From Drosophila miranda (lineage: Eukaryota > Arthropoda > Insecta > Diptera > Drosophilidae): DNA of 64,000 nucleotides. This document shows, piece after piece, positions 20,336 to 32,940 of this stretch. A program made the translations under genes and the position numbers. The notes below the pieces were generated by a model. That model worked only from the letters and a program-made list of their open reading frames with translations. It was not told the origin of the DNA and ran no database searches. Every line of letters begins with the position of its first letter. The first letter of the stretch is position 1. The DNA lies in contig NC_046675.1 in NCBI RefSeq assembly GCF_003369915.1, forward strand, positions 18,910,001 to 18,974,000, given 5' to 3'.

Positions 20336-23305
20336 TGACTTTTGAGAACGTAATACGTTGATGCATACTTTAAAAACTATGAGTTAAAATTATTATGAGG
20401 ATACAAATTATTTAATTACCATAAAGAAGAATTTAAAACGTATATATACGTATACTAGGCGTGTTCATAATTTACTAGTTTACATCTACATATGTACTTT
20501 CTCATTTTCGGATGTTTGACCATGAGCTTTTATTTCCTTGCAGAGGGTATTCATATTTTTAGAAGATGTTTCAACGTCGAGAATCATGTCTCGTTTGTAC
20601 ATACACTTTTGATCAGCATCAAATTCGTTATAAATATGTCCTACTGTCTGTTTCGAGGAAAATTAATTCACTTATATTGCACTAACCTTTTATTTTGGTA
20701 CAAACATACATATATATGTATGTAAGTTTCGTTTGGTTTTCTGTATTTCAATGAAACTATTAAAAAGGTGGTTTCCATACTATTTTACGCAATAAATATG
20801 TAAATATATGTATGTAAGTCCATAAAAACTATCGCTTCAAAACAAAACTTCATCAGAAGGTTTTATTGTTTTTAAAGTTTTTTTTATTGTTTCAAAAAAC
20901 CGCTAGAACTAATGTGTTTTTATAAATCGTTTACAAATAAATATTACCAAAATATCATATATGTATGTACATATGAATTTACCATAAGCACACCGTGTGA
21001 GAGTCTCATAAAATCTTCTATTTTGCTTTCAGTGGCCAAATAAGCAATTTTTCTGTAACCTTGCTTTACGAGTCATTCATTGGCTCTTTTTAAGGTTAAT
21101 GTCACACAAAATTTTCTGTTTTTGAGTTTTCCCGTGGATTTTTGTATAAATATGCCTGAAACACCCACACATGCCATTGAATTTTGTGAGTATACAAGAC
21201 TTTTCATATTGTATATTCACAAATACATTTAATTTTATTATTAGTATGGGTGAGTAAATCTTTACTCAATTTTGTTGGAAAACAAAATTTATTTTTATCC
21301 CATTTTCAGGCATGTACATATGTATGTACATATGCACATACATACATACATATGAGTATTTTTTGAATAATTAGTTACCAGATACATATATTGGTAGCAG
21401 ATTTTCAATGTGTACTCTGAGGTGGAGTACCATGATATTATTCTGAAGTTTGAAACATCCCCCCAAATGCCATTTTGTACTTTATCAGTATTTGTAATCG
21501 AGTGGAAATAGCAATGACTGTCTTCCATTAGTCCTTTTCCAGTCCAGTCCCTTATTTTAAAGCGAATTAATTTGAAATGTTCGAAACAAGATCAAGGCCC
21601 ATAGTAAATATAAACTCGGCTTCCAAAAAGTATTTAATTGAGTATCATTTAAACAATCTTCCGATTAAAATATATTTGGTGTTTATATGGTCTTAACACT
21701 CCTTTTATTTGGGATAAGAGATATAAATAATACTACCATTGACGAATAACCGCAAAGAGGTCAAGCTTATTCGAGGATATGTACTTAGTACATCTATCAA
21801 AAAAAATAATGTAAAAAATCGTAAACATATGTACATACATATGTACATAAGTACATGCATTCGACTGTATAAGCTATAAAAGATATGGCGGCTTTCCATT
21901 GGGAGGATAATAGTTTTAGAGAGATTCAAAAACATCTGTGTATTTTTTTACGTCGTGTTCACAATTTGATTGCTCTGGCACTTAGGAGTATTGGCTATGA
22001 GATCCAGGTGTTTCTGCAGACAGACAGAAAATAAAATGGCCTATACAGATTCGACCGATGCTTATCAAGAATGTACTCGTATAGTGGCTAGTGAAATACA
22101 GTCCATGAAATACAAGAATACAGTCCTTGTTGTTGATGATACTGTTGGTATTGGAGATCAAGATTACTATTAGCTGTATACTAAAGGTCATATTTTAGGA
22201 TATATTTGTTACTTTAAAAAAAATTTGAGAATTTTCAAAACAGTAATTTAATGAATTGTATGACACTACGAAAAGTAAGACAACGAATATAATAATTCTA
22301 ATTCTAATCCCAAAATCTAACAGATACAACTTTTCTCTTTATTAAATATGAATTTAAGAATTTCCCTTATTTTTTTTCGTATTTAATTTATTAATCTGGT
22401 ATATATAGTATTGCAAGCTGCATTCAAATTATGTCAAGATTTTTTAGTGATTAATTTAGTGGGAGGTTTTAAAGAGTTTTAATATTTAGCTAGAAGCTAG
22501 AAGCTATAGCGGAAAGTTCAGCTAGCAGAAAAAGATTAGCGATATACCAAAATAATTTAGTTTTTAAATATATTTTTGTTGACAATGGGCTATCTATATT
22601 TGTTTGAGACTAGATCAATTTTATTTTACTTAGAATCTACCCATAAATGTGGTTTAGTTAAAAGTAGAAGTATACTGTAGTATTTAACAGCCCAGATTGT
22701 AATACTGTATAATGATAGCAAATCATTGAATATACTGGACATATGTAAGCTCTTGTAAGTACGTACATATGTACATATGTATGTGTGATATTTTCTATTC
22801 GTAGGAACCGTTTACCGCTAGAAACAAATACATATACAGTTTTTGAGGTATACCCTTTTAGAATAAGAAGCTAAGATAACTGATAAAAGAGTCATAAAAG
22901 TTTGTTTAATTAATGAATAGTATGTTGTTAAGACTATTTCGCACTGGATTGTAATCGCTTGAAGATACATAGAACACATTCAAGTATGAGTATGTGTTCG
23001 AGTACATGTACATTATTGAACACTAATACAGTATACAGTTTAGACTGCGCGCTCTTTTTGGCCAGAGATTTTTTAAATGCCAAAAATACATTTTCGTGAG
23101 ATAAATAGAAGAAGAGATAGAGAGTGAGAAAACATTGAAGGCTACACAAATTTTTGAAATCGAAAAATTATAAGCAACTGATTCATGAAATTTTCGGTCA
23201 GAACAACTCGAGCGGGCGTCAAGTGAACAAAACGAAACGACTATACATTCGAACTAAAATCACCGAATAATTTCTAACAAGACAATTTCATAAAAAAAAA
23301 ACAAA
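20336..23305. other. Large AT-rich intergenic region with microsatellites
   Basis: It holds many ACATATGTATGTACATA-type palindromic microsatellites (for example near 20705, 21310-21350, 21825-21850 and 22760). One possible small ORF at 22036-22173 is listed separately. The last part should contain the promoter and 5' UTR of the myofilin-like gene. I see no other gene. Confidence 0.5.
22036..22173 (+). CDS. Possible 45-aa small ORF
   Basis: ATG at 22036 sits in a good fly context (AATAAAATGG) and opens 45 codons ending DDTVGIGDQDYY. The product is acidic and hydrophilic, with a plausible helix in the middle. The frame is open upstream to about 21970. No splice partner in matching phase was found, and no family is recognised. 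It could be a small ORF, an exon of an unrecognised gene, or chance. Confidence 0.3.
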   Translation: MAYTDSTDAYQECTRIVASEIQSMKYKNTVLVVDDTVGIGDQDYY

Positions 23306-26300
23306 ATGGTTTACGAAAGTGGATTTACAACTCGCAGAACTTACTCCTCCAGACCGGTGACAACTTCTTACGCCGTTTCGGTAAGCCATTCAATGTAGAA
23401 AAAAGATAAAATTCGGTTGTGAAGTTTCTATTTAATAAAATCTGTAAAATTAATCTGTGCGTAAGATCTTAAATTTTACTTGTATTATCTCATTTGTTAG
23501 ATTTGCTAACAAGTGTTTACAATACGCTGCGGATAAGTTTGACAAGTTTTAATATATTCAGCTACACAACACACCCGAATATGTATCTGAAAAAACTATT
23601 TTTTAAACGCTTGTGTCCCACTTATTGTAGTCTCTGTTTTCATGTTTAGAAGCTTTTTTACTTAAGAAATTGAAACACGTTTGAATTTAAACTCAGTTGC
23701 CACTTCAAAGTGTCGCACAATTATGAATATCGTATCTACAAATTTACTGACGGTACAATTCTATTCCAGTACTACTAATATTTTTACCTTGTCCTAGTTT
23801 CTGAAATAATGTATATACTACTACTATATAACGACAAGGTGACTTGTAAATATGTACATACTATATGAAAACTTATAGAAATTAAAAGCTGTTTTCTAGG
23901 GGTAATCAAATATTTTCCTAGGTAAATTCTAAAACATTTCTATAATGAATTAAGAAAACTCGTGTACACTAATCATTAATCAAAAATCAATGTAAGTGAA
24001 AATATGAACCTACTTTTGTAGGTATGTAGCTATGCATTTTGTTCGTGATCCGTCGTTTACTCATGTTTTAAATATAACAAGCAAACACATTTTAAGAATT
24101 TGGAGGCCAATATTTTATTATTGTGCCTGAAAATGTGCAGAAAATAGACGAGTGAAATTCCAAACACACTCAAATATTTGATAAATATACATATACAAAC
24201 AAAATTCTCTCGATTTTTTTTTGAACGCTGCGGCTTATTTTTTTGCTCTATGCATGTGTAATACTAGATGCGCGCGCATTTCGCGTTTCGTTAGACCTAA
24301 AAATATCTTTCTGATTTCCACAATATATAAGCCAAAATCGTTGGAGGAGCTAGAGATCAAACAGTAGCAATAAACTTTTCATAATTTACATGTCTGCATA
24401 AAACTACATATTAGTCATTCAAGTATGTATACATTTACGTACAATGTTGCTAAATTACATTACTCATTAGTGTTATTGTACAGTACAGGCCGATGCGTAT
24501 TAAAAAATTAACAAATTATTGATATACACACATAAATTAATAAATGCACATAGTAGATATAGACATAGACGTAATGGAACAATTTGTAGGTACATACTTA
24601 TATCCTATGTTCAAATATACTCGTAAATGTATGTACATGTTTTTTATCTTATCCATTTGAATGATGCGCCGAATACTAACTACCATTCTTTACAATATTA
24701 AGAAAAACTTGTACATATGTATGTGAATGTAATCTTGAATACAAATTTACTTAATACTCATACATACTATTTGTATATTAATATCACCCACAGCAGGCAT
24801 GTAACTTGCACAAATGTATATATTTATGTATGCATGTATGTATGAGCCTTACTGATAAGATGTTTTGTAATTACCTGCGGAATACTGTAAAATATACTAT
24901 GCACACTCTAACCTTGACTTGGCTGTCTTAGAAATTATAAACGATTTGTGGAATTTTGGGCATTACAGAGAACAAACAGAACACCAATTGACTGGGAGAA
25001 AGTTCCATTTGTGCCTCGGCCTTCACTCATCTCCGATCCAGTGACTGCTTTCGGAGCTCGAAGAGCAGAACATGAGCAGCGAAAGAGATTCATACTTGAT
25101 CCAATCAATAAGGCGGCAATAAAGCCAAATTATAAAATTGCCTATGAGCCCATTGAGCCATATGTTTCTGCCCGCGATAAGAATCGTACTCGGATTTTAA
25201 GTTTGGTACGACAACATATCGACACCGTTGAAGCCGGTGGAAATACGGCTGCCCGAACGTCCCGCGATAGTCTGGACAGTCAACTGCCACGTTTGCACCG
25301 AGCTGCCTCGGAAAGTCTTCCGGTGCGAAGGGAAACGTATCGAAATGAGAAGTCGGGCGCAATGTGCACAAAGTACTATTTCTAATGAACAGAACAGATT
25401 AAATGTTCCGATCCACATCGAAGACTACTACTAAAATAAACCATTTTCATCAAATAACGATAGGACGTGTAGAATAGTCTAATGTAAACTTGTCCTTGTA
25501 TTAACCAACTAAAAATTTTTAAAAGATTATTTTGTTTCGAAATGTACATTTACATGTATCCAACGTTTTATAATTTTACTATTGTACATCACAAGCACTT
25601 ATTTAATGATGAGTTAGAAATACTCTACTGTAACTAGAGAATTCTATTAAAAATATTTAGCTCGAACATGTTTCAATTTCGTTTAAGTGGACATATCTTA
25701 AAAGTGTATCTTAAATGGTACAACACAACTTAACTAACTAAGCATAGTGGGGCAACATTTACTCAGGCCTTCTGCCCATGTTAACAGCTATAAATTTATA
25801 GTATAATCTCTGATCTGATATCATACATATGGATATAGTTAACATTAGTTGTTTGTGAAACAAAATTGAATTTAACATTTTTATAATGATTGCTTGTGTT
25901 GACAATATTTTTTTACTTAAAAATATACAAATCGGAATTTATAGACTCCACGCTTAGACCTGTGCACGGACAGACCTGGTTCGCACCGCAGCCGCGCCTC
26001 ATCGGACTACTCGTACAATGCGAAATCAACTGTCCAAAATAGCAGTTACGACTCTAGCAACCCATATTCTAGGCCGGAGCGCTCAACTTATTCGTCTACC
26101 GTGGAGAAAACATCGCGTAGTGGGCCAGGTGGTTCATACAACTATAGCACAGAGCGGACTAGTACGACTGGAGCTGGACCTGGCGGTTACAGCTATTCTT
26201 CTACCACTTCTGGAAACTTACCAGGTGGCACCAAATACCGCCACTTCTCTTATCATGTCTAAACTGTTGACATTCAAATTATGGAAAAGTTCTTCAAAGC

Positions 26301-29300
26301 TGCAAACATATTAATCTAATACAGCATTATTTAAAATGTATATCTTTAAATAATCAGCATAACCATCTAACTACGTATGTATGTATGTACCTCTGTTAAT
26401 GATATTTTGGTGCTTGTTTTCAATTTGATGTACACTTATTGACTCGGACTAATCATTACTAATGTTCAACAATTTGTTTATGTTCCCCATCTCAAACACT
26501 TATAACTAAAAAATATTTGTGATACAATAAAAAAACATGCTCTTCGTTAAAAAACAGCATCTTTTTACTTTAAAAAGAGTTAGATACGATATTCATACAG
26601 TTGTAGGCTTTTGTTGTGGTGAAAAAAAAATGTTTCTCAATGTGTAAGGTTAGAACAAAAGTGACAAAAGTTTTAGGTGTATTACCTGCAAGACTGTACA
26701 GTTAAGTTCAATAACTAGACGACATTTAATTTCTTCAATGGTGTTGTATATTTTTTGCAGTATCCGTCCGTTCAGAAAGTAACTCGTGTAAGTACGTGAT
26801 TTAAAAAATGTTTGCATATACCTCTTCTTATTCATGTGTCTATAGTATTACTTTTCTTTTAATTTGACATTTATCACACTGCTTAATCACCTCTATAACC
26901 TCATCGTCACTGGACGCCGACTCGGTTAATTGAGACCTTAGTTACTAAAATATGCGTATATATGAATACTTCACTAGTTTTAACTTGCTACTTACAACTC
27001 CAACAGAAGAGCTCGATTCTTTTTATTTAGTACACATATGACGCAGTAAGAGAGCTGAATATCGAATTAAACCCAGCAGATTTCAATCGGTCGTAATTTT
27101 AAACTTGTATTACATAAGATTGAGTATTGAATTGATGAAAGTGGGACCCGAAATTTGATACTGAAGTAACCAAAACATTCACTGTCTCTATGTCGCTGTA
27201 AAGTTGCAAGGAATTTTAGATTATATTATTGAATGATACAGTCGTGATACATGCGTAAAAAGTATTTATTTATCTATTTAATTAAAAATTATCTAATAAT
27301 AATGGGCATAGATACGATAAATAAAGGAAAGGAGGAAAGAAAACAATTAACAAGTTTGCAAGGTTCATATGATTATAAATATTAAGTGATATAATCTTAA
27401 GGGATGGTTCCATGTGTGGGCTCCACACACAAGAACTATACTCCAATATCAGACTTACGGGTCGTCACACTCCTGGGACCAACGCTTGATGAACGCTATC
27501 AAATAGGACTCCGAGGTCATTTGAACTCGAAATTCGCTTCGGGACATGTGGAGCACGGCGGTAGAATGTCATAAGTTAGCATTTAGAAAAGTTAAGAAAA
27601 AGAAGATTATTTGAACACCACAATATTAGTTAATTTAGGTCTAGATGAAAGCGTGTGAACCAAATACCAATCAGAGTGGGGCAGACTGATTTTAACAGCA
27701 TCAGCATACATTAGTGTGGTAGAGTAACGTCAGGAATGTCATTCACAAATCAAAAGAAATGAAGCGGACCCAAATGACTCCCTGTTGCACTCCTGATGTA
27801 ACATTAATAATATTTGACAACACATTAGAAAACAAAACACATTGAATGCGGTTAGAGATAAAGGATCAAATACAATTTTGAAGATTTTTTTCCGTGCTAA
27901 AATCCGTAAAAACTACGTCCGTCTGCAAAAAACTTTGAAAGCCGCGGTTGATTAAATTAGAGCACTCAGGAAGGTTATTCGATGTTGATCGATGTTTGAA
28001 AAGCCGTGCTGCGACGGAGATATCAAACTGTAGATAACATGTTGCAGTTACCGGGTGACCAGGAACTCCACAAGCTTCAGGATGGCGAAAAGCTTTGCGA
28101 TACCACGATTGTTCTCAATGTTAGAATTTATTTTCAACAGTTCATCATATACCAATCCGCCTCTAAATCTATTTAGCTACACATTCTTTATCATTAATCT
28201 AATCTTAGCTTCAAACTAAGTACATATATTCAGATTTATGTTACCTTAATTTTTAACCGTCACAAAATAGGTCTACAAATCGAGTTATCCCATTTACTCG
28301 AGTTACTCAATACCTAGGCGTATCGTTACTGGAACTCGTCTTGTTACATCGCCAATCCGAGTTGTCACCTCCCCTTCAAGGGTGGTGTCACGGATTATAC
28401 ACTCTCCATCGCCTGTTCGTGTTGTCCGTACAACAACTCGTGTAATTTCATCTCCGGAGAGAACAACGTATTCATATACTACGCCAACGACCTACTACAG
28501 CCCAGCCCTTCTATCATCTTACACTTCGAAATATATCCCAACAACGTACACAACGTACACACCATCTTATCATTACAATCCTACAACAATTACTCGTGTG
28601 TACGCTCGGTCGGTTTCGCCGGTGAGGATAACTTCATCTTCCGTTCGACCAGTACCTTCGTATTTGAAGAGGCTACCTCCTGGATATGGTGCACGGGCCC
28701 TAACTAACTACCTCAATACTGAACCCTTTACCGTAAGTTTTTACACAGTGTATCCCCAATTGAAGTGATTGTGTTTAGTTCTGTGCTTTGCTGGTCCTTT
28801 TTTAGTTTAAATAATTGAAAATAATCAATCCAACTTCCAGACATTTTCTGAGGAGACAAGCCGGATTCGTAATCGGGCACAATCTCTGATTCGGGACTTG
28901 CATACTCCTGTGGTGCGCCGAGCACGTAGTTGTACACCATTTCCAGTAACTGGGTAAGCCTTACAAAAAAGCCAATATTGTTTCCCCGGCACTTTTAAAG
29001 TATAAAAAGATATTGTATTCGAGGCTCATACTAACCCACTTGGAACCGACATTTCGTCAGGCGATGGTCAACTTGCCATTCAATTTAAATACAACAGTTG
29101 ATTTGTTGGGTAAAGTCGTTTTCATCATGTAGTATCGGTCGTGGTAGCTTCACCAATTCGAGTACTACAGGTTAGAAGAGATAGACAACGATTCTTAATG
29201 AGAAGAGCAAGGACAGCGGCGAGAAGAAGAGAAATTTCGACAACATTTTGACGATTATACATACATATAGTATACAAAATAAGTAGTTACACATATCTGA

Positions 29301-32300
29301 ATGTTTGGTTAGATTATCATTGTAAAAACAAGTTTTATATATATATAATTTATTTTTTATGTAGCTACACGTATGAACCGACTTCCCAAATGGCCCTAGA
29401 TGCGTATGTAGCCCGTGTAACAAACCCTGTCCGCCATATTGCAAAAGAAGTGCACAATATATCGCACTATCCAAGGCCAGCGGTAAAATACGTTGGTAAG
29501 TTTTTTTTGTCTATGATACATATGTACTTTATACTTTATAAACTTTAAAAATGTTGGTTAGATATTGTATTATTATTTATTATTTAAATAATTAAAAAAA
29601 AAGGTAAAAGTCATCTTGCATCAGTAAGGATTTGTGGTGACAAGGCCTATAATGTTAGAAGGCCAATGTACGATTCAGACAAAGTTCGAAATGATATTAA
29701 CCTCTTGTCCTGGTACCTTAGACATCCGACTTGGAAGAATGATAAGCAATCCCTTGCTTCTCAGAAAGAAGGTAAGTAGTGTTATATCCAATAACATGCC
29801 GCTTGAATATGACACCTGTATATATAGCAACCTTGCTTATATGTATACTATGTTACTGCAAATTATCATTGTTCACTTAATTAAGTACATACGCCTAAAA
29901 AGATATTTAGCTCCGCAAAAATCAATTTAGCAAAAGTAATAATTTAGTACACTGTTTTGTATTTGTAAGCATTAGACCGAATCTAATTCCCATCTAATGT
30001 CAGAATTTGTCAGGTCGGACTGAATTTTCCCATATATGTACATATGTATAATAAGTACAAAGGGTGTACTATATTATATTCGGTTTGATAAATTAAAAAT
30101 TCCGAAAAAAAGGTTGGAGCTACTAGAGCATATGTTAATCAGCATTAATAACATGTTCTTGATTCTTATTTTGCCAAAGATCAATCTACATTTGTATCTT
30201 AGCTATCTTCATCTAAATATGAAACTGTATTTCTTAACGGTTGGTTATCGTCCGAAACAAAGTCGTTTATCTTACCAAACTTTTTTTCCTTCCTTTGGCT
30301 GTATATGATATCTACAGACATATGTGCGGTTAGGCGGGACATTGCTCTATGGACTCAGCTGTTCAGTTGTTTTTTAATACATAATGTGCTTTATAGGGTT
30401 CTAGGTACTTCTTTCTGTACGTTCAATATCAATATCAAATTCCTAGGAGACCTTTTTTGTTCACTTGTAACTAACACACACATTTGATTGCTGCATTTTG
30501 ATTTGTTACGTTCATTGTACTTCACTAACTTTATATGTTTTATGATTGATTGATTCTTTCCAGTTGAAGCTGTTGAAGTTGAGGCCTAAATGATAACATG
30601 CCTGATTTTTTGTATGGACAAACACTTCTATTATTTAAATAAAAATATGTAAAAGACTTTCTTTTGCGTGGTAGAAAATCAGCCAATATCGTACAAGATG
30701 AACAAATGATCTTGGCAAACTCTGGCGCTTTCACTACTCATACTAATTTATACAAGCCAGATTAGAGAAGATTAATAAATATTCAAACATTATAAACAAC
30801 GTCATAGCATCATTTGTGATACTAACATTTTTCATGCGTACTATTTTAAAGTTGACCTATTTTTATTTTTCATTTGATTTGTCAAAACAAAATAAAGATA
30901 AAAACTTACATACCTACAAACATACAAACAGACACAAATCTAAATACATACATATGTTTTTTAACGCAAATTTTAATTTAATTCCAACAAAAAATTATTC
31001 TCAGAACTTAATTTCTCCAAAAGGCTAAACTTTAAACTATATAAAAATGTTGAATGATAGCTGCAGGTGCCAAATAATTGAGATAAAAGGACTTTAACTT
31101 GAAGCCCTGGAATTATTATAAAAAGCAATAAATTTATCAGTGTTATTGTCAATTACGTAATTGTAGCTTACAATTGGATTGGTGTTGGTTAACATATGAG
31201 TGGTAAGGTCGTTACCACGCTTTTCCAAACAAAATATATTCGGATTTGAAGTGTACGACTGAGTGTCAATTTGCTGGGCGGAGGAAGTACCATTTTCCTC
31301 CAAACAATCGAATTAGATCAGCAAAACAATTAATTGAAAAACTATATAGATTCGATTGAATATATCAATTGATCGAATTTGTGTTTCCTGCCGCTGTTTT
31401 CGGTACCCTTAACTTTATATTATATTTGAATGCATACATACATATGTACATGTGTAAGGCCTGAATAAATGGCAAATGTAGAACCCGCCTTGAAGTCTAT
31501 AATAATCTGTACTTTTAAATGTATATACATACATCCATATACATTTTTGCTTAACACATTAATACCATTTTGTCTAAATTGTACACATCCTATATTTTTT
31601 TTTTGTATTCTCATTAATGCCATAAAATTACCCTAAAAATCATTGGCGTCTACTCTATCTGCAATTTTACCGTGCCTCGCCTAAGGTCAACAATACAATT
31701 CATTTGGATTAGTAAGTATTAGTGATACATTATTATGTAAATTACTGAGTAAAACAAAAATTTGGGCAAACTAATATTTAATTATTATATACATTTAAAT
31801 ATAAATGATCCATTTAATTGTTTCAAAATATTAACGACAAGGTTTATTTGCAGATGCCGATTTAGATCCCAATCGTCCATCTAGAAAATTTTCTGCTCCT
31901 AGGCCTTTGGAGGATCCTGTCGATCTAGAGTCGAAAGAGAAGCAGCGTCTGCGCCAAGAACGACTCCTAACAGTAAACGAAGAAGCCTTGGATGAAGTGG
32001 AAGTTGAGAAAAAGCGCGCTCAAAATGCAAGCGAAGAGAAGTGAGAAGTGACAATCTGAATTATTTGCATCCATAAATTTATTATATTTTACGCCTTAGA
32101 ATTCTTAGGGAGGAAAAGAAACGTTTAGCTGCCGAAGCCGAGAAACGAAATATCAAAGCCAAGATGGAGGCAGATGCTCGCTTAGTCAGAGAAGCTGAAG
32201 AAGCAGCCCAAAAGGCTGCGGAAGAAGCAGCCCAAAAAGCTGCGGAAGAAGCAGCCCAAAAGGCTGCGGAAGCAGCCGCCCAAAAGGCTGCGGAAGAAGC

Positions 32301-32925
32301 AGCCCAAAAAGCTGCGGAAGAAGCAGCCCAAAAGGCTGCGGAAGAAGCAGCCCAAAAAGCTGAGGAAGAAGCAGCCCAAAAGGCTGCGGAAGAAGCAGCC
32401 CAAAAAGCTGAGGAAGAAGCAGCCCAAAGGGCTGCGGAAGAAGCAGCCCAAAAGGCTGCGGAAGAAGCAGCCCAAAAGGCTGCGGAAGAAGCAGCCCAAA
32501 AAGCTGAAGAAGAAGCAGCCCAAAAGGCTGCGGATGAAGCCGCCCAAAGGGCTGCCGAAGAAGAAGAAGCACGTATTGCAGAGGATGAGCGGTTAGCTAA
32601 AGAAGCACTTTTGGAAGAAGAACAACGTTCACGAGAGCATGAACTTAACCGCTTAGCGGAAATTGAAAAGCAAGCTGAAGAAGAGAGCGAGGGTGATCTC
32701 GCACGGCAGGCCGCGGAGCTGGCAGAGATAGGTCGCCAAGAAGCTGAAATTGCAGCTCTGGAGCTTCAAGCCATTCAAAAAGTTGAGGGGGAAACCAACG
32801 AACCACTTATTGAAGAACCAACCACACCAAACGACGCAACCATAGAATTGAGCGCTACGTTTGATGACACTGTTGGTCCGGCAGGCGGGGATAGCTATGA
32901 TGACGAATATGACGAAGACGAATAG
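23306..32925 (+). CDS. Mf: Myofilin-like muscle thick-filament gene, long isoform
   Basis: The long form joins 23306-23380, 26761-26787, 28271-28732, 28841-28953, 29365-29495, 31854-32040 and 32100-32925 in one frame (606 aa), or 655 aa with cassette exon 29625-29771. The N-terminus ([13 protein letters not shown]) and the 28271 exon are rich in Arg, Thr, Ser, Tyr and Val, with SPVRVV-like repeats. The last exon is a long charged helix with fifteen 8-residue repeats (AAEEAAQK) and an acidic tail, DDEYDEDE. Alternative terminal exons at 24969-25385 and 25974-26262 give other C-termini. The short isoform, about 163 aa, fits the roughly 20-kDa size of insect myofilin, a protein of the thick-filament core. 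The Mf name rests on the [19 protein letters not shown] region in that short isoform and on size, so it is moderate. Transcript evidence would settle exon use. Confidence 0.7.
24969..25385 (+). CDS. Mf: Myofilin-type terminal exon (short isoform C-terminus)
   Basis: A good acceptor (TTTTGGGCATTACAG) precedes an exon in phase 0, matching the donor of exon 1 at 23380. It encodes 138 aa with [36 protein letters not shown] and [12 protein letters not shown], and ends in KYYF. The joined product is 163 aa. A poly(A) signal lies at 25435-25440. An internal donor near the end (GTATCG at about 25338 or GTACTA at about 25373) could splice on to the exon at 25974 in matching phase. Confidence 0.75.
   Translation, partial: RTNRTPIDWEKVPFVPRPSLISDPVTAFGARRAEHEQRKRFILDPINKAAIKPNYKIAYEPIEPYVSARDKNRTRILSLVRQHIDTVEAGGNTAARTSRDSLDSQLPRLHRAASESLPVRRETYRNEKSGAMCTKYYF
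25435..25440 (+). terminator. Poly(A) signal for the short myofilin-like isoform
   Basis: AATAAA lies about 50 bases after the stop at 25385. Confidence 0.55.
25974..26262 (+). CDS. Mf: Second alternative terminal exon of the myofilin-like gene
   Basis: Read in the frame that starts after CAG at 25973, 96 codons are open. They encode a Ser/Tyr/Gly-rich tail: [46 protein letters not shown] and a closing [11 protein letters not shown] different frame over the same bases (26018-26314) has a longer open run but is off-pattern and is taken as a shadow. The phase (one base before the first full codon) fits donors inside the 24969 exon. Poly(A) signal AATAAA at 26526-26531. Amino-acid style matches the rest of the gene. 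Confidence 0.6.
26526..26531 (+). terminator. Poly(A) signal for the Ser/Tyr/Gly-rich terminal exon
   Basis: AATAAA in an A-rich run about 260 bases after the stop at 26262. Confidence 0.45.
27380..28160 (-). mobile_element. Decayed non-LTR retrotransposon reverse transcriptase in a muscle-gene intron
   Basis: On the minus strand the remnants [34 protein letters not shown] and, upstream, [11 protein letters not shown] appear in the right order and spacing for a non-LTR reverse transcriptase. The TSGV.QGSHLGPL signature suggests a CR1- or I-like clade rather than LOA. Stops and shifts are frequent, and no ends or target-site duplication are visible. Confidence 0.6.
29625..29771 (+). CDS. Mf: Cassette exon of the myofilin-like gene
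   Basis: Flanked by TTGCATCAG and GGTAAGT, this 147-base exon is a multiple of three and has phase 1 at both ends. It can therefore be included or skipped between 29495 and 31854 without changing frame. It encodes [16 protein letters not shown] and then [11 protein letters not shown], a compact segment unlike the repetitive parts of the protein. Confidence 0.65.
32197..32556 (+). repeat. 24-bp coding minisatellite, 15 units (AAEEAAQK repeats)
   Basis: Fifteen tandem copies of GAAGAAGCAGCCCAAAARGCTGMG encode an 8-residue helical repeat with Glu and Lys/Arg spaced for intrahelical salt bridges. Units differ by a few bases (GCG/GAG, AAG/AAA/AGG). The length is in frame and uninterrupted. The long frames on the opposite strand here are antisense shadows. 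Confidence 0.9.
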
Positions 32926-32934
32926 TTTTTGAGT

Positions 32935-32940
32935 AATAAA
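32935..32940 (+). terminator. Poly(A) signal of the long myofilin-like isoform
   Basis: AATAAA lies 10 bases after the TAG at 32923-32925. Confidence 0.6.

Noticed and set aside
21152..22173. Possible two-exon gene from ATG 21152 to the ORF at 22036
   Set aside because: The donor at 21185 joined to the only acceptor in the right phase (before 21989) creates an immediate TGA stop.
26018..26314. 98-codon plus frame over the third myofilin-like terminal exon
   Set aside because: Another frame over the same bases gives Ser/Tyr/Gly text typical of the gene and ends in a better context. This one is off-frame.
32197..32556. CRISPR-like regular array
   Set aside because: Units are directly adjacent without spacers and are coding. 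This is a minisatellite in an animal gene.
32182..32572. Two minus-strand frames of 121 and 128 codons, rich in Leu/Phe/Gly
   Set aside because: They are antisense readings of the 24-bp coding repeat. Length and periodicity come from the plus-strand exon.
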